DNA of 64,000 nt from Pseudomonas quercus (GTDB lineage: Bacteria > Pseudomonadota > Gammaproteobacteria > Pseudomonadales > Pseudomonadaceae): positions 124,001 to 188,000 of the forward strand of contig NZ_JAAVJI010000008.1 of the NCBI RefSeq assembly GCF_012033695.1. The letters are read 5' to 3'. Every line of letters begins with the position of its first letter. Within the stretch, counting starts at the first letter, position 1. Below, piece by piece: positions 53,235 through 62,563 of this stretch. Below the pieces are notes generated by a model. That model saw nothing but the letters and a program-made list of their open reading frames with translations, ran no database searches and had not been told where the DNA came from. The position numbers were made by a program, and so were the translations under genes.

Positions 53235-54737
53235 CTACACCGTCACCAAGGCCCGCAAGGCACCTTCCACACCAAAGGTGCGTAGCTGCTGCAGTTGCCG
53301 TTCAAAGGCTTCAACGAAGGCACGCGATGCCGGGACCTGGGTGCCGAAGATCTCCACTACGCCAAGCAGGCGCTGGGTCAGGCCCTCGTCTTGGGCGACC
53401 AGCCCCTGGCAGAACTCGGCACGGGGGTCGGGAATACGGTAGGTGACCTTGTTTTCGTCAACGCCGCGCAGGTAGAGGGCCCAGGCGGCGACCACTAGCG
53501 CTGCCCGGTCCAGATCACCGCCCGTGCGAATCAGTTCATTGAGTGTAGGCACGGTGAACTTGGGAAACTTGGACGAGCCGTCCGAGCAGACCCGTTCCAG
53601 CTGGTCGGCAATGGCCTGGTTGGAGAAGCGCGCGATCAGGGTGTTCTTGTAGTCCGTAAGGTCGATACCGGGCACCGGCGCCAGTTGAGGCGTGACGTCC
53701 AGGTTCATGTAGTCGCGAATGTACTGCACGAACAACGGATCATTCATGGTTTCGTGCACATAGCGGTAGCCGCGCAGGAAACCCAGGTACGTCAGGGCCA
53801 GGTGGCTGCCGTTGAGCAGTTTGATTTTCATCTCTTCGTAAGGCGTTACGTCTTCGGTGAACTGTACGCCTACGTCTTCCCAGGCCGGGCGCCCGTCGCA
53901 GAAGTTGTCTTCCAGCACCCATTGCACAAAGGGCTCGCACACCACCGGCCAGGCATCGTCGATGCCGCGCTTGTCCAGCAGTTGCTGGCGATGGGCAGCA
54001 CTGGTCATGGGCGTAATGCGGTCCACCATGGCATTGGGGAAGGCTACCTGAGCGTCGATCCACTGGGCCAGGCCTTCACCATAGGCATCACCGGCCAGGG
54101 TGGCGAAGGCCATCAGGGCCTTGCGCGCCACCTGCCCATTGTGGGGCAGGTTATCGCAGCTCATCACAGTGAAGGGCCGAATGCCGGCCTGACGGCGCCG
54201 TTGCAGGGCGGCACACAGGAAGCCAAACACGGTCTTAGGGGCCGTGGGGTTGGCCAGGTCATGCTGCACCAGGGGCAGGTGGGCCATGAACTCCCCGGTG
54301 CTGTCATCGATGCAGTAACCCCCTTCGGTAATGGTGAGGGAGACAATACGAATATCAGGGCTGGCCAGCTTTTCAAGCAGCGCCTCAGGGGATTCCTCGG
54401 CGAGCAGCATGTCCCGCAGCGACCCGATTACCCGGGTCTCGGTATCATCGGTGTCGCCCAGCTCGAACAGGGTGAAGAAGTAGTCCTGGCTCGCCAGGTC
54501 GTCACGGGCCTTGCGGTCCTCACTGCGCAGGCCGGCACCACAGATGGCCCAGTCCAGCGCCTTGCCCTGGTTCATCAGGGCGTCGGTGTAATAGGCCTGG
54601 TGGGCGCGGTGAAAGCCGCCCACGCCCATGTGCACGATGCCTTGCACCAGCAACTCGGGCTGATAGGAAGGGCGCTTGACGGTATCAGGCAGGTCGTCTA
54701 GTGCGTCGAGGCTTAACTTCAAAGGGGTAGTGGTCAT
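53235..54737 (-). CDS. mtlD: Mannitol 2-dehydrogenase
   Basis: A 500-residue polyol dehydrogenase of the long-chain mannitol dehydrogenase family, oxidising mannitol to fructose with NAD. The N-terminal cofactor region is IVHMGVGGFHRAHQAYYTD. The active-site block KIKLLNGSHLALTYLGFLRG contains the catalytic Lys and the Asn/His pair of this family. The start at 54737 (MTTTPLKLSL) gives the usual length of about 490-500. It sits between the ATPase gene and mtlY in the operon. Confidence 0.94.
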   Translation of the reverse strand: MTTTPLKLSLDALDDLPDTVKRPSYQPELLVQGIVHMGVGGFHRAHQAYYTDALMNQGKALDWAICGAGLRSEDRKARDDLASQDYFFTLFELGDTDDTETRVIGSLRDMLLAEESPEALLEKLASPDIRIVSLTITEGGYCIDDSTGEFMAHLPLVQHDLANPTAPKTVFGFLCAALQRRRQAGIRPFTVMSCDNLPHNGQVARKALMAFATLAGDAYGEGLAQWIDAQVAFPNAMVDRITPMTSAAHRQQLLDKRGIDDAWPVVCEPFVQWVLEDNFCDGRPAWEDVGVQFTEDVTPYEEMKIKLLNGSHLALTYLGFLRGYRYVHETMNDPLFVQYIRDYMNLDVTPQLAPVPGIDLTDYKNTLIARFSNQAIADQLERVCSDGSSKFPKFTVPTLNELIRTGGDLDRAALVVAAWALYLRGVDENKVTYRIPDPRAEFCQGLVAQDEGLTQRLLGVVEIFGTQVPASRAFVEAFERQLQQLRTFGVEGALRALVTV

Positions 54738-54751
54738 GTTGGCTCCGAACG

Positions 54752-55855
54752 TCAGGCGGCCGCGCGCATAGGGTTTGCCACGGCCAGGCCGTTGGCGTCG
54801 AACAGGTGGCAATACTGGGCATCCAGGTGCAAGGCCAGGCGCTGGCCATACTGGCTGCTCATGTCGCCACGGATACGCAGGGTGAGGGCTTCCCCTGCAT
54901 CGGTGCGCACGTGGCAATAGGTGTCGCTGCCCAGGCGCTCGCTCACATCGGCGGTCACGTTCAAGGTGGTCTGGCCAGGCTGCGCCAGCTCCAAGTGCTC
55001 AGGCCGGATGCCCAGGGTCACCACACTCCCTTCGGCCAGGCCAGGGCCCGTGCGCGGTAACGTGATGCGCGTGCCGGCATCCAGCAGCACTTCGCAGCCG
55101 TCCTGGAACACCTGGCTAACCTGGCCCTTGAGGAACCCCATCTTCGGCGTGCCCAGAAAGCCGGCCACAAAGAGGTTGGCCGGGTGGTGGTACAGCTCCA
55201 GAGGCGAGCCCACTTGTTCCACACGGCCAGCATTGAGCACCACCACCTTGTCAGCCAGGGTCATGGCCTCTACCTGGTCATGGGTGACGTAGATCATGGT
55301 GGCCTGCAATTCCTGGTGCAGGCGCGACAGTTCAAGGCGCATCTGCACACGCAGGGCGGCGTCCAGGTTAGACAAGGGCTCGTCGAACAGGAATATCTTG
55401 GGGTTGCGCACGATGGCACGGCCAATGGCCACACGCTGGCGCTGGCCACCCGACAATTGCTTGGGCTTGCGCTCCAACAGCGGCTGCAACTCAAGGATGC
55501 GGGCCGCTTCGCTGACCTTGCGTTCAACCTCTTGTTTGTCACGGCCCGCCAGGTCCAGGGCGAAAGACAGGTTTTTGCGCACGCTCATATGGGGGTACAG
55601 CGCGTAGGTCTGGAACACCATGGCCAGGTCACGCTTGGCCGGGGTCACTTCGGTGATGTCACGGCCGTCCAGTTCAATCTGGCCACTGCTCACGTCTTCC
55701 AAGCCAGCGATCAAGCGCAGCAGGGTGGACTTGCCACAGCCCGACGGCCCCACGAACACCACAAACTCCCGATCATGCACATCCAGGTCGATGCCCTTGA
55801 TGATCTGCAGGTCTTCAAAGCCTTTTTTCAGGTTGCGCACTTTTAACGTCGCCAT
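54752..55855 (-). CDS. mtlK: Mannitol ABC importer ATPase
   Basis: A 367-residue MalK-type ATPase. Walker A is GPSGCGKST, the Q-loop is [12 protein letters not shown], the signature is [14 protein letters not shown], Walker B is [13 protein letters not shown] and the H-loop is [10 protein letters not shown]. The C-terminal 130 residues form the TOBE/MOP-like regulatory domain ([11 protein letters not shown]) of sugar importers. It energises the MtlFG permease. AAAAAGGAG lies upstream of the ATG, 16 bp after mtlG. Confidence 0.94.
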   Translation of the reverse strand: MATLKVRNLKKGFEDLQIIKGIDLDVHDREFVVFVGPSGCGKSTLLRLIAGLEDVSSGQIELDGRDITEVTPAKRDLAMVFQTYALYPHMSVRKNLSFALDLAGRDKQEVERKVSEAARILELQPLLERKPKQLSGGQRQRVAIGRAIVRNPKIFLFDEPLSNLDAALRVQMRLELSRLHQELQATMIYVTHDQVEAMTLADKVVVLNAGRVEQVGSPLELYHHPANLFVAGFLGTPKMGFLKGQVSQVFQDGCEVLLDAGTRITLPRTGPGLAEGSVVTLGIRPEHLELAQPGQTTLNVTADVSERLGSDTYCHVRTDAGEALTLRIRGDMSSQYGQRLALHLDAQYCHLFDANGLAVANPMRAAA

Positions 55856-55871
55856 GAGGGGCTCCTTTTTA

Positions 55872-56705
55872 TTATTTCACCGCGCCAAACGACAGGCCGC
55901 GCACAAGTTGTTTCTGGCTGATCCAGCCGAAGATCAGGATGGGGGCGCAAGCGAGGGTCGATACCGCCGACAGCTTGGCCCAGAACAGCCCTTCGGGGCT
56001 TGAATAGGAGGCGATCAGGGCCGTGAGCGGTGCCGCCTGGGAGCTGGTGAGGTTCAGGGACCAGAACGCCTCGTTCCAGCACAGAATCAAGGACAGCAGC
56101 ACCGTAGACGCCAGCCCGCCCTTGCTGATGGGCAGCAGCACGCGGATCATTTCCTGCAACAGCGTTGCGCCGTCCAGGCGTGCCGCTTCCAGGATGTCCT
56201 TGGGAATGTCTTTGAAGTAGGTGTACACCATCCACACCACGATCGGCAGGTTCACCAAGGTGTAGATAATGATCAGCCCTAGTTGCGAGTCCAGCAGCCC
56301 GGCATTCTTGGCCAACAGGTAGATGGGCATCAGTACACCGACCGGTGGCAGCATCTTGGTGGAGAGCATCCATAGCAAGGTGCGGCGCGTGCGCTTGGTC
56401 TCGTAGAACGCCATGGAGTAGGCCGCCGGCACGGCGATCAGCATGCACAGCACCGTGGCGCTGAACGAAATGGCGATGGAGTTCCAGGCGAAGTGCAGGT
56501 AGTCGCTACGCTCCTGGATGTGCAGGTAGTTTTCCAGGGTGGGTGTAAAGAACAGTTGGGGCGGCGTCGCAAAGGCATCGATCTCGGTCTTGAAACTGGT
56601 CAGCACCATCCAGAAGATCGGGAAGAAGATGATCAGCGCCACCAGCCAGGACAGTGTACCCAGGGCTACGCTTTGCAGCTTTCGGCTTTGTTTGAGGGTC
56701 ATCAT
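55872..56705 (-). CDS. mtlG: Mannitol ABC importer permease G
   Basis: A 277-residue inner-membrane protein with six hydrophobic segments (MalG type). The EAA loop is [21 protein letters not shown], which contacts the ATPase. The N-terminus ([20 protein letters not shown]) and the ending [11 protein letters not shown] are typical of the polyol branch. It pairs with MtlF, which ends 10 bp upstream. Confidence 0.92.
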   Translation of the reverse strand: MMTLKQSRKLQSVALGTLSWLVALIIFFPIFWMVLTSFKTEIDAFATPPQLFFTPTLENYLHIQERSDYLHFAWNSIAISFSATVLCMLIAVPAAYSMAFYETKRTRRTLLWMLSTKMLPPVGVLMPIYLLAKNAGLLDSQLGLIIIYTLVNLPIVVWMVYTYFKDIPKDILEAARLDGATLLQEMIRVLLPISKGGLASTVLLSLILCWNEAFWSLNLTSSQAAPLTALIASYSSPEGLFWAKLSAVSTLACAPILIFGWISQKQLVRGLSFGAVK

Positions 56706-56715
56706 GGTCGTGTCC

Positions 56716-57642
56716 TCAGCCCTTGTCCGTGAGGTTTTTGCCGATCATTCGTACCAGCACGATGGCCGCCACGTTGGCGATCAGTACGGCAATCAGGCCG
56801 CCCGCCGAGGCCATGCCTACGTCGAACTGCACCAGCGCCTGGTTGTAGATCAGGTACGCCAGGTTGGTGGACGCAAAACCAGGGCCGCCGTTGGTGGTGG
56901 TAAAGATCTCGGCAAACACCGACAGCAGGAAAATTGTCTCGATCATCACCACCACAGCCACCGGCCGGGCCAGGTGGGGCAGGGTGAGGTGCCAGAAGAT
57001 CGCCAGGGGGCCGGCGCCATCCAGGCGGGCCGCTTCCTTCTGTTCCTGGTCCAGGGACTGCATGGCGGTCATCAGAATAAGAATGGCGAATGGCAGCCAC
57101 TGCCAGGCCACGATGATGATGATCGACAGAAGCGGGTAGTTGGCCAGCCAGTCCACCGGCTCGGCGCCAAAGAACTTCCACAGGGCGGCGAGCACCCCCG
57201 AGACCGGGTGGAAGATCAGGTTCTTGAACACCAGCGCGCCCACGGTGGGCATGATGAAGAACGGCGAGATCAGCAGCACCCGTACCACGCCACGGCCAAA
57301 GAACTCGCTGGCTTCCAGCAGGGCCGCGATCAGTACACCGCCCACTACGCTGATCAGCAGCACACTGCCCACCAGCAGCACCGTGTTCCAGGCGCCTGGC
57401 AAAAAGCCCGTGTCGGTCAGGAAATAGGTAAAGTTTTCCAGGCCGACGAAAGCGTTTTCACCTGGGTACAGCAGGTTGTAGCGGATCAGGGAAAAGTACA
57501 GGGTCATGGCCAGGGGCACGATCATCCACAGCAACAGCAGGATGACCGAGGGGCTGACCAGGAACCAGCCGGGGTTGCGGAACAGCCGCCGGTTGGGCTG
57601 GCGAGCAGCCGCCGCCTCGGCGTTAAGCGTGGAAACAGTCAT
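56716..57642 (-). CDS. mtlF: Mannitol ABC importer permease F
   Basis: A 308-residue inner-membrane permease (MalF type without the large extra loop). The N-terminal cytoplasmic tail (residues 1-28) is followed by SPSVILLLLWMIVPLAMTLY and five more hydrophobic segments. The EAA loop is [20 protein letters not shown]. It is the second gene of the operon, after the binding protein, with a 93-bp gap that may hold a hairpin to raise binding-protein levels. Confidence 0.92.
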   Translation of the reverse strand: MTVSTLNAEAAAARQPNRRLFRNPGWFLVSPSVILLLLWMIVPLAMTLYFSLIRYNLLYPGENAFVGLENFTYFLTDTGFLPGAWNTVLLVGSVLLISVVGGVLIAALLEASEFFGRGVVRVLLISPFFIMPTVGALVFKNLIFHPVSGVLAALWKFFGAEPVDWLANYPLLSIIIIVAWQWLPFAILILMTAMQSLDQEQKEAARLDGAGPLAIFWHLTLPHLARPVAVVVMIETIFLLSVFAEIFTTTNGGPGFASTNLAYLIYNQALVQFDVGMASAGGLIAVLIANVAAIVLVRMIGKNLTDKG

Positions 57643-57735
57643 GGGTGATTACCTCGGTTGCCAACGAGGGCCAGGCCGGCCCTCGCATAAGGCGGTATTA
57701 CCTGAAAGCGCTACCTACAGACCTTATGGGCAACG

Positions 57736-59040
57736 TTACTTGGGGTAGCCCGCACGTTTCATGTCGCGCTCGGTGCTCGCCTGTGCAGCGGCGAGGGCCT
57801 GGTCCACGGTGGTCTGCCCGGTGAGGGCACCGGAGAAGATCTTGCCCACCGCCGTACCGGTGGCCTGGAACTCTGGAATGGTGACCAGTTGGATGCCCAC
57901 ATAAGGCTTGTCTGCCGAGGCAGCCGGGTCGGCCATTTTCAACGATTCCAAAGTAACCTTGGCGAAAGGCGCCGCCTTCATGTAAGCGTCGCTATAGGTC
58001 GAAGCGCGGGTCCCTGGCGGCACGTTGGCGATACCGTCTTTATCCGCCACCAGCTTGGCGTAATCGGCGGACGTGGCCCACATGGCGAAGGTTTTGGCCG
58101 CTTCCTGCTTCTTGGAGCTGGCCGGAATGGCCAAGGCCCAGGAGTAGAGCCAGGAGGTGCCTTTTTCGGTGCGCTGGTGCGGGGCAAAGGTGAAGCCCAC
58201 GCTGTCGGTGACCTTGCTCTGGGCCTTGTCGGTCACGAAGGAGCCCGCCACGCTGGCGTCCACCCAGATGGCGCACTTGCCGCTGTTGAACAAGGCAAGG
58301 TTTTCATTGAAGCCGTTGCTGGACGCGCCAGGCGGGCCGGACTGCTTCATGTTGGTCACATAGAAGTTCAGCGCGTCCTTCCAGGCCGGCGTGTTGAACT
58401 GAGGTGCCCACTGGGCGTTGAACCAGGTGCCGCCGTAGCCGTTGGCCAACGTGGTGATCAGCGCGATGTTCTCGCCCCACCCAGGCTTGCCCCGCAGGCA
58501 CAGGCCGTACTGGTCTTTGCTCTTGTCCGTCAGCTTGCTGGCGAATTCGCTGATCTGGTCCCAGGTGGGCTTTTCCGGCATGGTCAGGCCAGCGGCCTTG
58601 AACAGGTCGGTGCGGTAATAGGTGATGGAGCTTTCGGCATAGAAGGGCAGCGCGTACAGCTGCCCATTGACCGACAAACCTTCACGTACGGAAGGGAACA
58701 CGTCGTCGAGCTTGTAATCGGCGGGCAGGTCTTTCATGGGCGCTAGCCAGTTCTTGGCACCCCACAGTGACGCTTCGTACATGCCGATGGTGAGCACGTC
58801 GAACTGCCCACCCTGGGTGGCGATGTCGGTGGTGAGGCGCTGGCGCAGTACGTTTTCTTCCAACACCACCCAGTTCAGCTTGATATCCGGGTGCTGTTCT
58901 TCAAACGTTTTGGACAAGCGCTGCATGCGAATCATGTCGCTGTTGTTGACCGTGGCAATGGTCAAGGTGTCTGCGGCCATGGCGGGCCCGACCAGGGCAA
59001 GGCAACAGGTGGCGATCAAGGCGTGTGCCGACGTGCGCAT
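57736..59040 (-). CDS. mtlE: Mannitol/sorbitol ABC binding protein
   Basis: A 434-residue periplasmic binding protein. The signal peptide MRTSAHALIATCCLALVGPA ends near AMA-ADTLT. The mature protein is a cluster-type sugar-binding protein with LYALPFYAESSITYYRTDLF, GLTMPEKPTWDQISEFAS and FAPHQRTEKGTSWLYSWALA. The start at 59040 is preceded by GAGGAG. It is the first gene of the operon, so the operon promoter and the MtlR activator site should lie within 59041-59269. The MtlR gene itself is not in the window next to it. Confidence 0.93.
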   Translation of the reverse strand: MRTSAHALIATCCLALVGPAMAADTLTIATVNNSDMIRMQRLSKTFEEQHPDIKLNWVVLEENVLRQRLTTDIATQGGQFDVLTIGMYEASLWGAKNWLAPMKDLPADYKLDDVFPSVREGLSVNGQLYALPFYAESSITYYRTDLFKAAGLTMPEKPTWDQISEFASKLTDKSKDQYGLCLRGKPGWGENIALITTLANGYGGTWFNAQWAPQFNTPAWKDALNFYVTNMKQSGPPGASSNGFNENLALFNSGKCAIWVDASVAGSFVTDKAQSKVTDSVGFTFAPHQRTEKGTSWLYSWALAIPASSKKQEAAKTFAMWATSADYAKLVADKDGIANVPPGTRASTYSDAYMKAAPFAKVTLESLKMADPAASADKPYVGIQLVTIPEFQATGTAVGKIFSGALTGQTTVDQALAAAQASTERDMKRAGYPK

Positions 59041-59269
59041 CGTGCTCTCCTCAAGGCCTGGGCAGTTGCCTGGGCCGGATATTGTTTTTTTTGTCCGCAA
59101 GGAAGCGGGGGCGTTTTGCCTGGGTCGATTACACCCCCAGGCGCCGCCTGTCACAACGCCGCGAGCACACCAGGACTGATACTTTTTTGCAGTAGTGCCC
59201 AGTGGCTTGGGTGGCTTCCTGCCTCACAGTAAAGCCGGTTCTGGTGCAAGTGGGGCCAGCACACCGCTT

Positions 59270-60175
59270 TTATTCGCGCCAGGGCTGCGTGACCGCCTGC
59301 ATCATCTGCGTGACCAATGCGCAAAAGCGTGTGCTGAGCAGGCTCTGGGGCCGGTCGGCCGGGAGTAGCAGGTAAGTGGTGAAACGGACCTGCGGTGTGA
59401 ACGGGCGCGCTTGCAGGCCGATATGCCCATATTCGCCTGCTACCAGCGGGCTGACGATGCTGACGCCCAACCCCAGGCCAACCATCGAGCAGATGGTGGC
59501 CGCATAGGGGGTTTCCAGGTTCAGGCGGCGATAGCCTTTGGTGTCTGGGAAGGCGCGGTCTACCCGGCTGCGGGAGCCGTCATTGTGCAACAGTGAAATG
59601 AATTCCTCCCCTTTCAAGTCGGCCGGCGTCACCTGGTGCAGGGCTTGCAGGCGATGGCCTTCGGGAAAAATGCACACGCCTGGCACGTCGCACAGCACCT
59701 GCGCCGTGACCCCAGGTGTCTGTTCAGCCACGTAGGACACCAGCGCCACGTCACAGAACTGGGAGGCCGTCCAGCGGGCGACGGCAGGTGAGTCGTTGGT
59801 ATGCAAGGAAATCGCAACGCCGGGGTTGTCCTGGCGGAACCGCTGGATCACCCGCGGCAACAGGGTCAGCGTGAGGGAGGGCACCGCCCCGATGCGCAAC
59901 TGCCCGGTACCCTCGCGGCGAATGGTGTGGGCCGACTCCTCAATGCTGTGCAGCCCCACGAACGCCCGCTCCACATCGGCAAACAGCGCCGCGCCCTCAT
60001 GGGTAGGCAGTAGCCGTACGCCGGCACGCTCAAACAGTTTGAAGCCACAGGCGCGCTCCAACTGGTTGATCAGGCGGCTGATATTGGGTTGCGAGGTGTG
60101 CAACGACTGTGCGGCTGCGGTCATGGAACCGCTGAGCATCACCGCGCGAAACGCCTCTATCTGCTTGAAGTTCAT
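59270..60175 (-). CDS. LysR-type transcriptional regulator
   Basis: A 301-residue regulator. The N-terminal winged helix-turn-helix is MNFKQIEAFRAVMLSGSMTA then AAQSLHTSQPNISRLINQLE. The effector domain follows from about residue 90 (GQLRIGAVPSLTLTLLPRVI). The start at 60175 is fixed by the conserved N-terminus. It is divergent from the amino-acid-type ABC importer and lyase genes, which is the standard layout for a LysR activator of a catabolic operon. A perfect inverted repeat lies just upstream of its start. Confidence 0.92.
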   Translation of the reverse strand: MNFKQIEAFRAVMLSGSMTAAAQSLHTSQPNISRLINQLERACGFKLFERAGVRLLPTHEGAALFADVERAFVGLHSIEESAHTIRREGTGQLRIGAVPSLTLTLLPRVIQRFRQDNPGVAISLHTNDSPAVARWTASQFCDVALVSYVAEQTPGVTAQVLCDVPGVCIFPEGHRLQALHQVTPADLKGEEFISLLHNDGSRSRVDRAFPDTKGYRRLNLETPYAATICSMVGLGLGVSIVSPLVAGEYGHIGLQARPFTPQVRFTTYLLLPADRPQSLLSTRFCALVTQMMQAVTQPWRE

Positions 60176-60178
60176 GGC

Positions 60179-60203
60179 AACCCATATCAAAAGCGTATGG
60201 GTT
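60179..60203. promoter_or_regulatory. Candidate LysR operator
   Basis: AACCCATA (60179-60186) and TATGGGTT (60196-60203) are perfect inverted repeats with a 9-nt spacer. The site contains T-N11-A, the LysR-type recognition pattern. It begins four bases upstream of the regulator's ATG, where binding would repress its own gene. Confidence 0.5.
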
Positions 60204-60357
60204 ATCACTGTATTGGGATTTGTTGGCATGGGCCAGAGGCTTTATAAACGTGTTCAAGCAGGGCACGACAGAGGCCCGCGGTTTCACTGCCTGTCTGCCG
60301 CTATCCCGTGTTGCGCGACCCCATGGTGGGGCGCACTGTCATTTGACCGGAGGCACC

Positions 60358-61203
60358 ATGACGTTTTCCTGTAAAGCACGCGTTACCCAGCCTTTCCTGC
60401 TCCTCGTGGCCCTCAGCGCCACTGTTCACGCCCACGCCGCCGACCTGCCTGCTGTGCCTGCAGCCATCACCGAAGCAGGGGTGATTCGCGCTGGCGTACG
60501 CTGCGACCAACCCCCTTACGGTTTCCAGGACCAGAAGGGCGACTACGCAGGCGTGGAAGTGGAAATGGCGAGGCAGATCGCGCTCTGGTCCCTGGGCAGC
60601 AAAGACAAGGTGACGTTCACCTGCGTGACCGCCGAAAACCGGGTGCCGCAATTGATCGGCCGCAAGGTGGACCTGTTGATCGCCACCTTGGGCGTTACGC
60701 CGGAGCGGCAGCGGGTGATCGACTTCACCAAGGCGTATCGCTGGGGTGCCAGCGACGTGCTGGTGAAAAAAGACAGCGCCATCGCCTCCATTGCCGGCCT
60801 TAAAGGCAAAACTGTCGCCACCCTAAAGGGCTCTGTGCAAGCCAAGTGGTTCGAAGACCACATGCCCGAGGTGACCACCCTGCGCATGAACAGCGCTGCT
60901 GATGCGTTACAGGCGTTCCGCCAGGGCCGGGCCGACGCCTACACCCACGACGCAGCAACGTTGGTAGTCGCGGCGGGCAGCGATGACACGCTGCGGCTGA
61001 TCGGCGAACCGTTCCAGGTGTCCGACGCGGCCATTGGCGTGCGCAAGAACGATGAGGCCTGGCGCGACTACCTCAGCGCAGCCATTGGCCGCATGCATGA
61101 CGAAAAGCTGTTCCGCCCCTGGGTGCAGCAGTATGTGCCCGTGGCGATCCAGGGCTATTACCTGAGTGTGTTCGAGCAGGCCAAACCGGCCGAAGCCCTG
61201 TAA
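60358..61203 (+). CDS. Amino-acid-type ABC substrate-binding protein
   Basis: A 281-residue periplasmic binding protein of family 3. The signal peptide ends near HAHAADLP. The ligand domain has ITEAGVIRAGVRCDQPPYGF, then VEVEMARQIALWSLG, and VDLLIATLGVTPERQRVIDF, the signature of polar amino acid binding proteins. GGAGG lies 5 nt before the ATG at 60358. It is the first gene of an operon with two permeases and a lyase. No ATPase gene lies within the visible part. Confidence 0.9.
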   Translation: MTFSCKARVTQPFLLLVALSATVHAHAADLPAVPAAITEAGVIRAGVRCDQPPYGFQDQKGDYAGVEVEMARQIALWSLGSKDKVTFTCVTAENRVPQLIGRKVDLLIATLGVTPERQRVIDFTKAYRWGASDVLVKKDSAIASIAGLKGKTVATLKGSVQAKWFEDHMPEVTTLRMNSAADALQAFRQGRADAYTHDAATLVVAAGSDDTLRLIGEPFQVSDAAIGVRKNDEAWRDYLSAAIGRMHDEKLFRPWVQQYVPVAIQGYYLSVFEQAKPAEAL

Positions 61204-61212
61204 GGCCTGCCC

Positions 61213-61875
61213 ATGGATTTCGACCTTCACTACCTGCTGGCCCAATGGCCCGCGCTGCTGGGCGGCGTGCTGATGACGCTGCGTGTGTCGCTGCTGGGGA
61301 TTGTGCTGTCACTGCTCATCGGCATTCTGGGGGGCGCGGTGCGGGTAGCGGCCATTCCTGTGCTGTCTCAGGTGGTCGCCCTGTACGTAGAGCTGATCCG
61401 CAACACGCCCATCCTGGTGCAGCTGTTTTTCATCTTCTATGGCTTGCCTGCCATTGGCCTGGAGCTGTCGTTGTTCTGGTCTGGGGTGCTATGCCTGTCT
61501 TTGTGGGCGGGGGCTTATCAGGTGGAAAACGTACGAGGGGGGCTGGGCACAGTGAGCCATGGCATGCGCGAAGCGGCGGTGGCCCTGAGCCTGCGCCCTA
61601 TGCAGTACTACAGCCTGGTGGCGCTGCCCATTGCCTTTCGCACCAGCCTGCCGGCCATGCTCAATACGGCCATTTCACTGCTCAAGAACTCGTCCTACCT
61701 CCAGGCCATTGGCCTCGCGGAGCTGACCTTTGTGGCCGTGGACCGCATTGCCACAGATTTCCGGGCCATCGAGATGTTCAGTGCCATCTGTGTGCTCTAC
61801 CTGGTGCTGGTCGCGCTGCTGTCGCTGGCCACTGGGCGCCTGAGTGCTCATTTGCAACGGCCGTTCAGGCAGTGA
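61213..61875 (+). CDS. Amino-acid-type ABC permease, first subunit
   Basis: A 220-residue inner-membrane permease of the HisMQ type with about five helices. LLGGVLMTLRVSLLGIVLSL opens the domain, YVELIRNTPILVQLFFIFYG is the family hallmark and the EAA-like loop is MREAAVALSLRPMQYY. It starts 9 bp after the binding protein and ends 7 bp before the second permease, so it is in a tight operon. Confidence 0.92.
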   Translation: MDFDLHYLLAQWPALLGGVLMTLRVSLLGIVLSLLIGILGGAVRVAAIPVLSQVVALYVELIRNTPILVQLFFIFYGLPAIGLELSLFWSGVLCLSLWAGAYQVENVRGGLGTVSHGMREAAVALSLRPMQYYSLVALPIAFRTSLPAMLNTAISLLKNSSYLQAIGLAELTFVAVDRIATDFRAIEMFSAICVLYLVLVALLSLATGRLSAHLQRPFRQ

Positions 61876-61882
61876 GGCGCGT

Positions 61883-62563
61883 ATGGAATTCATGATCGAC
61901 AACTGGGCCTTCGTGGCCAAGGGCTTGGGGATGACCGTGCGCCTGGCGCTGGTGATCCTGCTGTTCACTACCTTGGTATCGGCGGTCTTTGGGGTGCTGG
62001 CCACATTGCCCAGCCGGGGCCTGCGCCTGGTGATCCATGCCTACGTGGAGCTGTTCCGTTCCATCCCGCTGATCGTCAATGTGTTCTTCATCTTTTTCGG
62101 CGCGCCCATGCTGGGTGTGGACCTTACGCCTTTCGCGGCCGTGACGACCGGGCTGACGCTGTGGGGTAGCGCCAACGGTATCGAAATTGTGCGTGGCGGG
62201 CTGGAATCGGTCGCCCGGCATCAATGGGCAAGCGCCTGGGCCTTGGGGCTAAGGCCTTGGCAGGTATACCTGCATGTGATCGGGCCGCAGTCGATGCGGG
62301 CCATTCTGCCGGCCTATACCGGGCTGCTCACCATGCTGGTACAGGCCACCTCCCTAGGTGCGCTGGTGGGTGTGAGCGAATTTCTCAAGGTGGGGCAGGT
62401 GATCATCGAGCGCTCGGCCGTGATGACGGGCGCCAGCCCGGCGTTTTCGGTCTACGGCACGGTGTTGCTGGTGTATTTCGTGTTGTGTTCATCGCTGAGC
62501 TGGCTCAGCCGTTATCTGGAACGTCGCCTGGGTCGTCCAGCGATGCGCGCTAAAGGGGTATGA
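61883..62563 (+). CDS. Amino-acid-type ABC permease, second subunit
   Basis: A 226-residue partner permease. It shows LGMTVRLALVILLFTTLVSA, the hallmark YVELFRSIPLIVNVFFIFFG and an EAA-like loop (HQWASAWALGLRPWQVYLHV) in which the usual Glu-Ala is changed to Ser-Ala. Start at 61883 (MEFMIDNWAF); ATG 61892 is also possible. Its TGA overlaps the ATG of the lyase gene, showing direct coupling of uptake and catabolism. Confidence 0.92.
   Translation: MEFMIDNWAFVAKGLGMTVRLALVILLFTTLVSAVFGVLATLPSRGLRLVIHAYVELFRSIPLIVNVFFIFFGAPMLGVDLTPFAAVTTGLTLWGSANGIEIVRGGLESVARHQWASAWALGLRPWQVYLHVIGPQSMRAILPAYTGLLTMLVQATSLGALVGVSEFLKVGQVIIERSAVMTGASPAFSVYGTVLLVYFVLCSSLSWLSRYLERRLGRPAMRAKGV

Noticed and set aside
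53685..54701. A 338-codon plus-strand open frame opposite mtlD
   Set aside because: It is antisense to a complete mannitol dehydrogenase and lacks any gene features.
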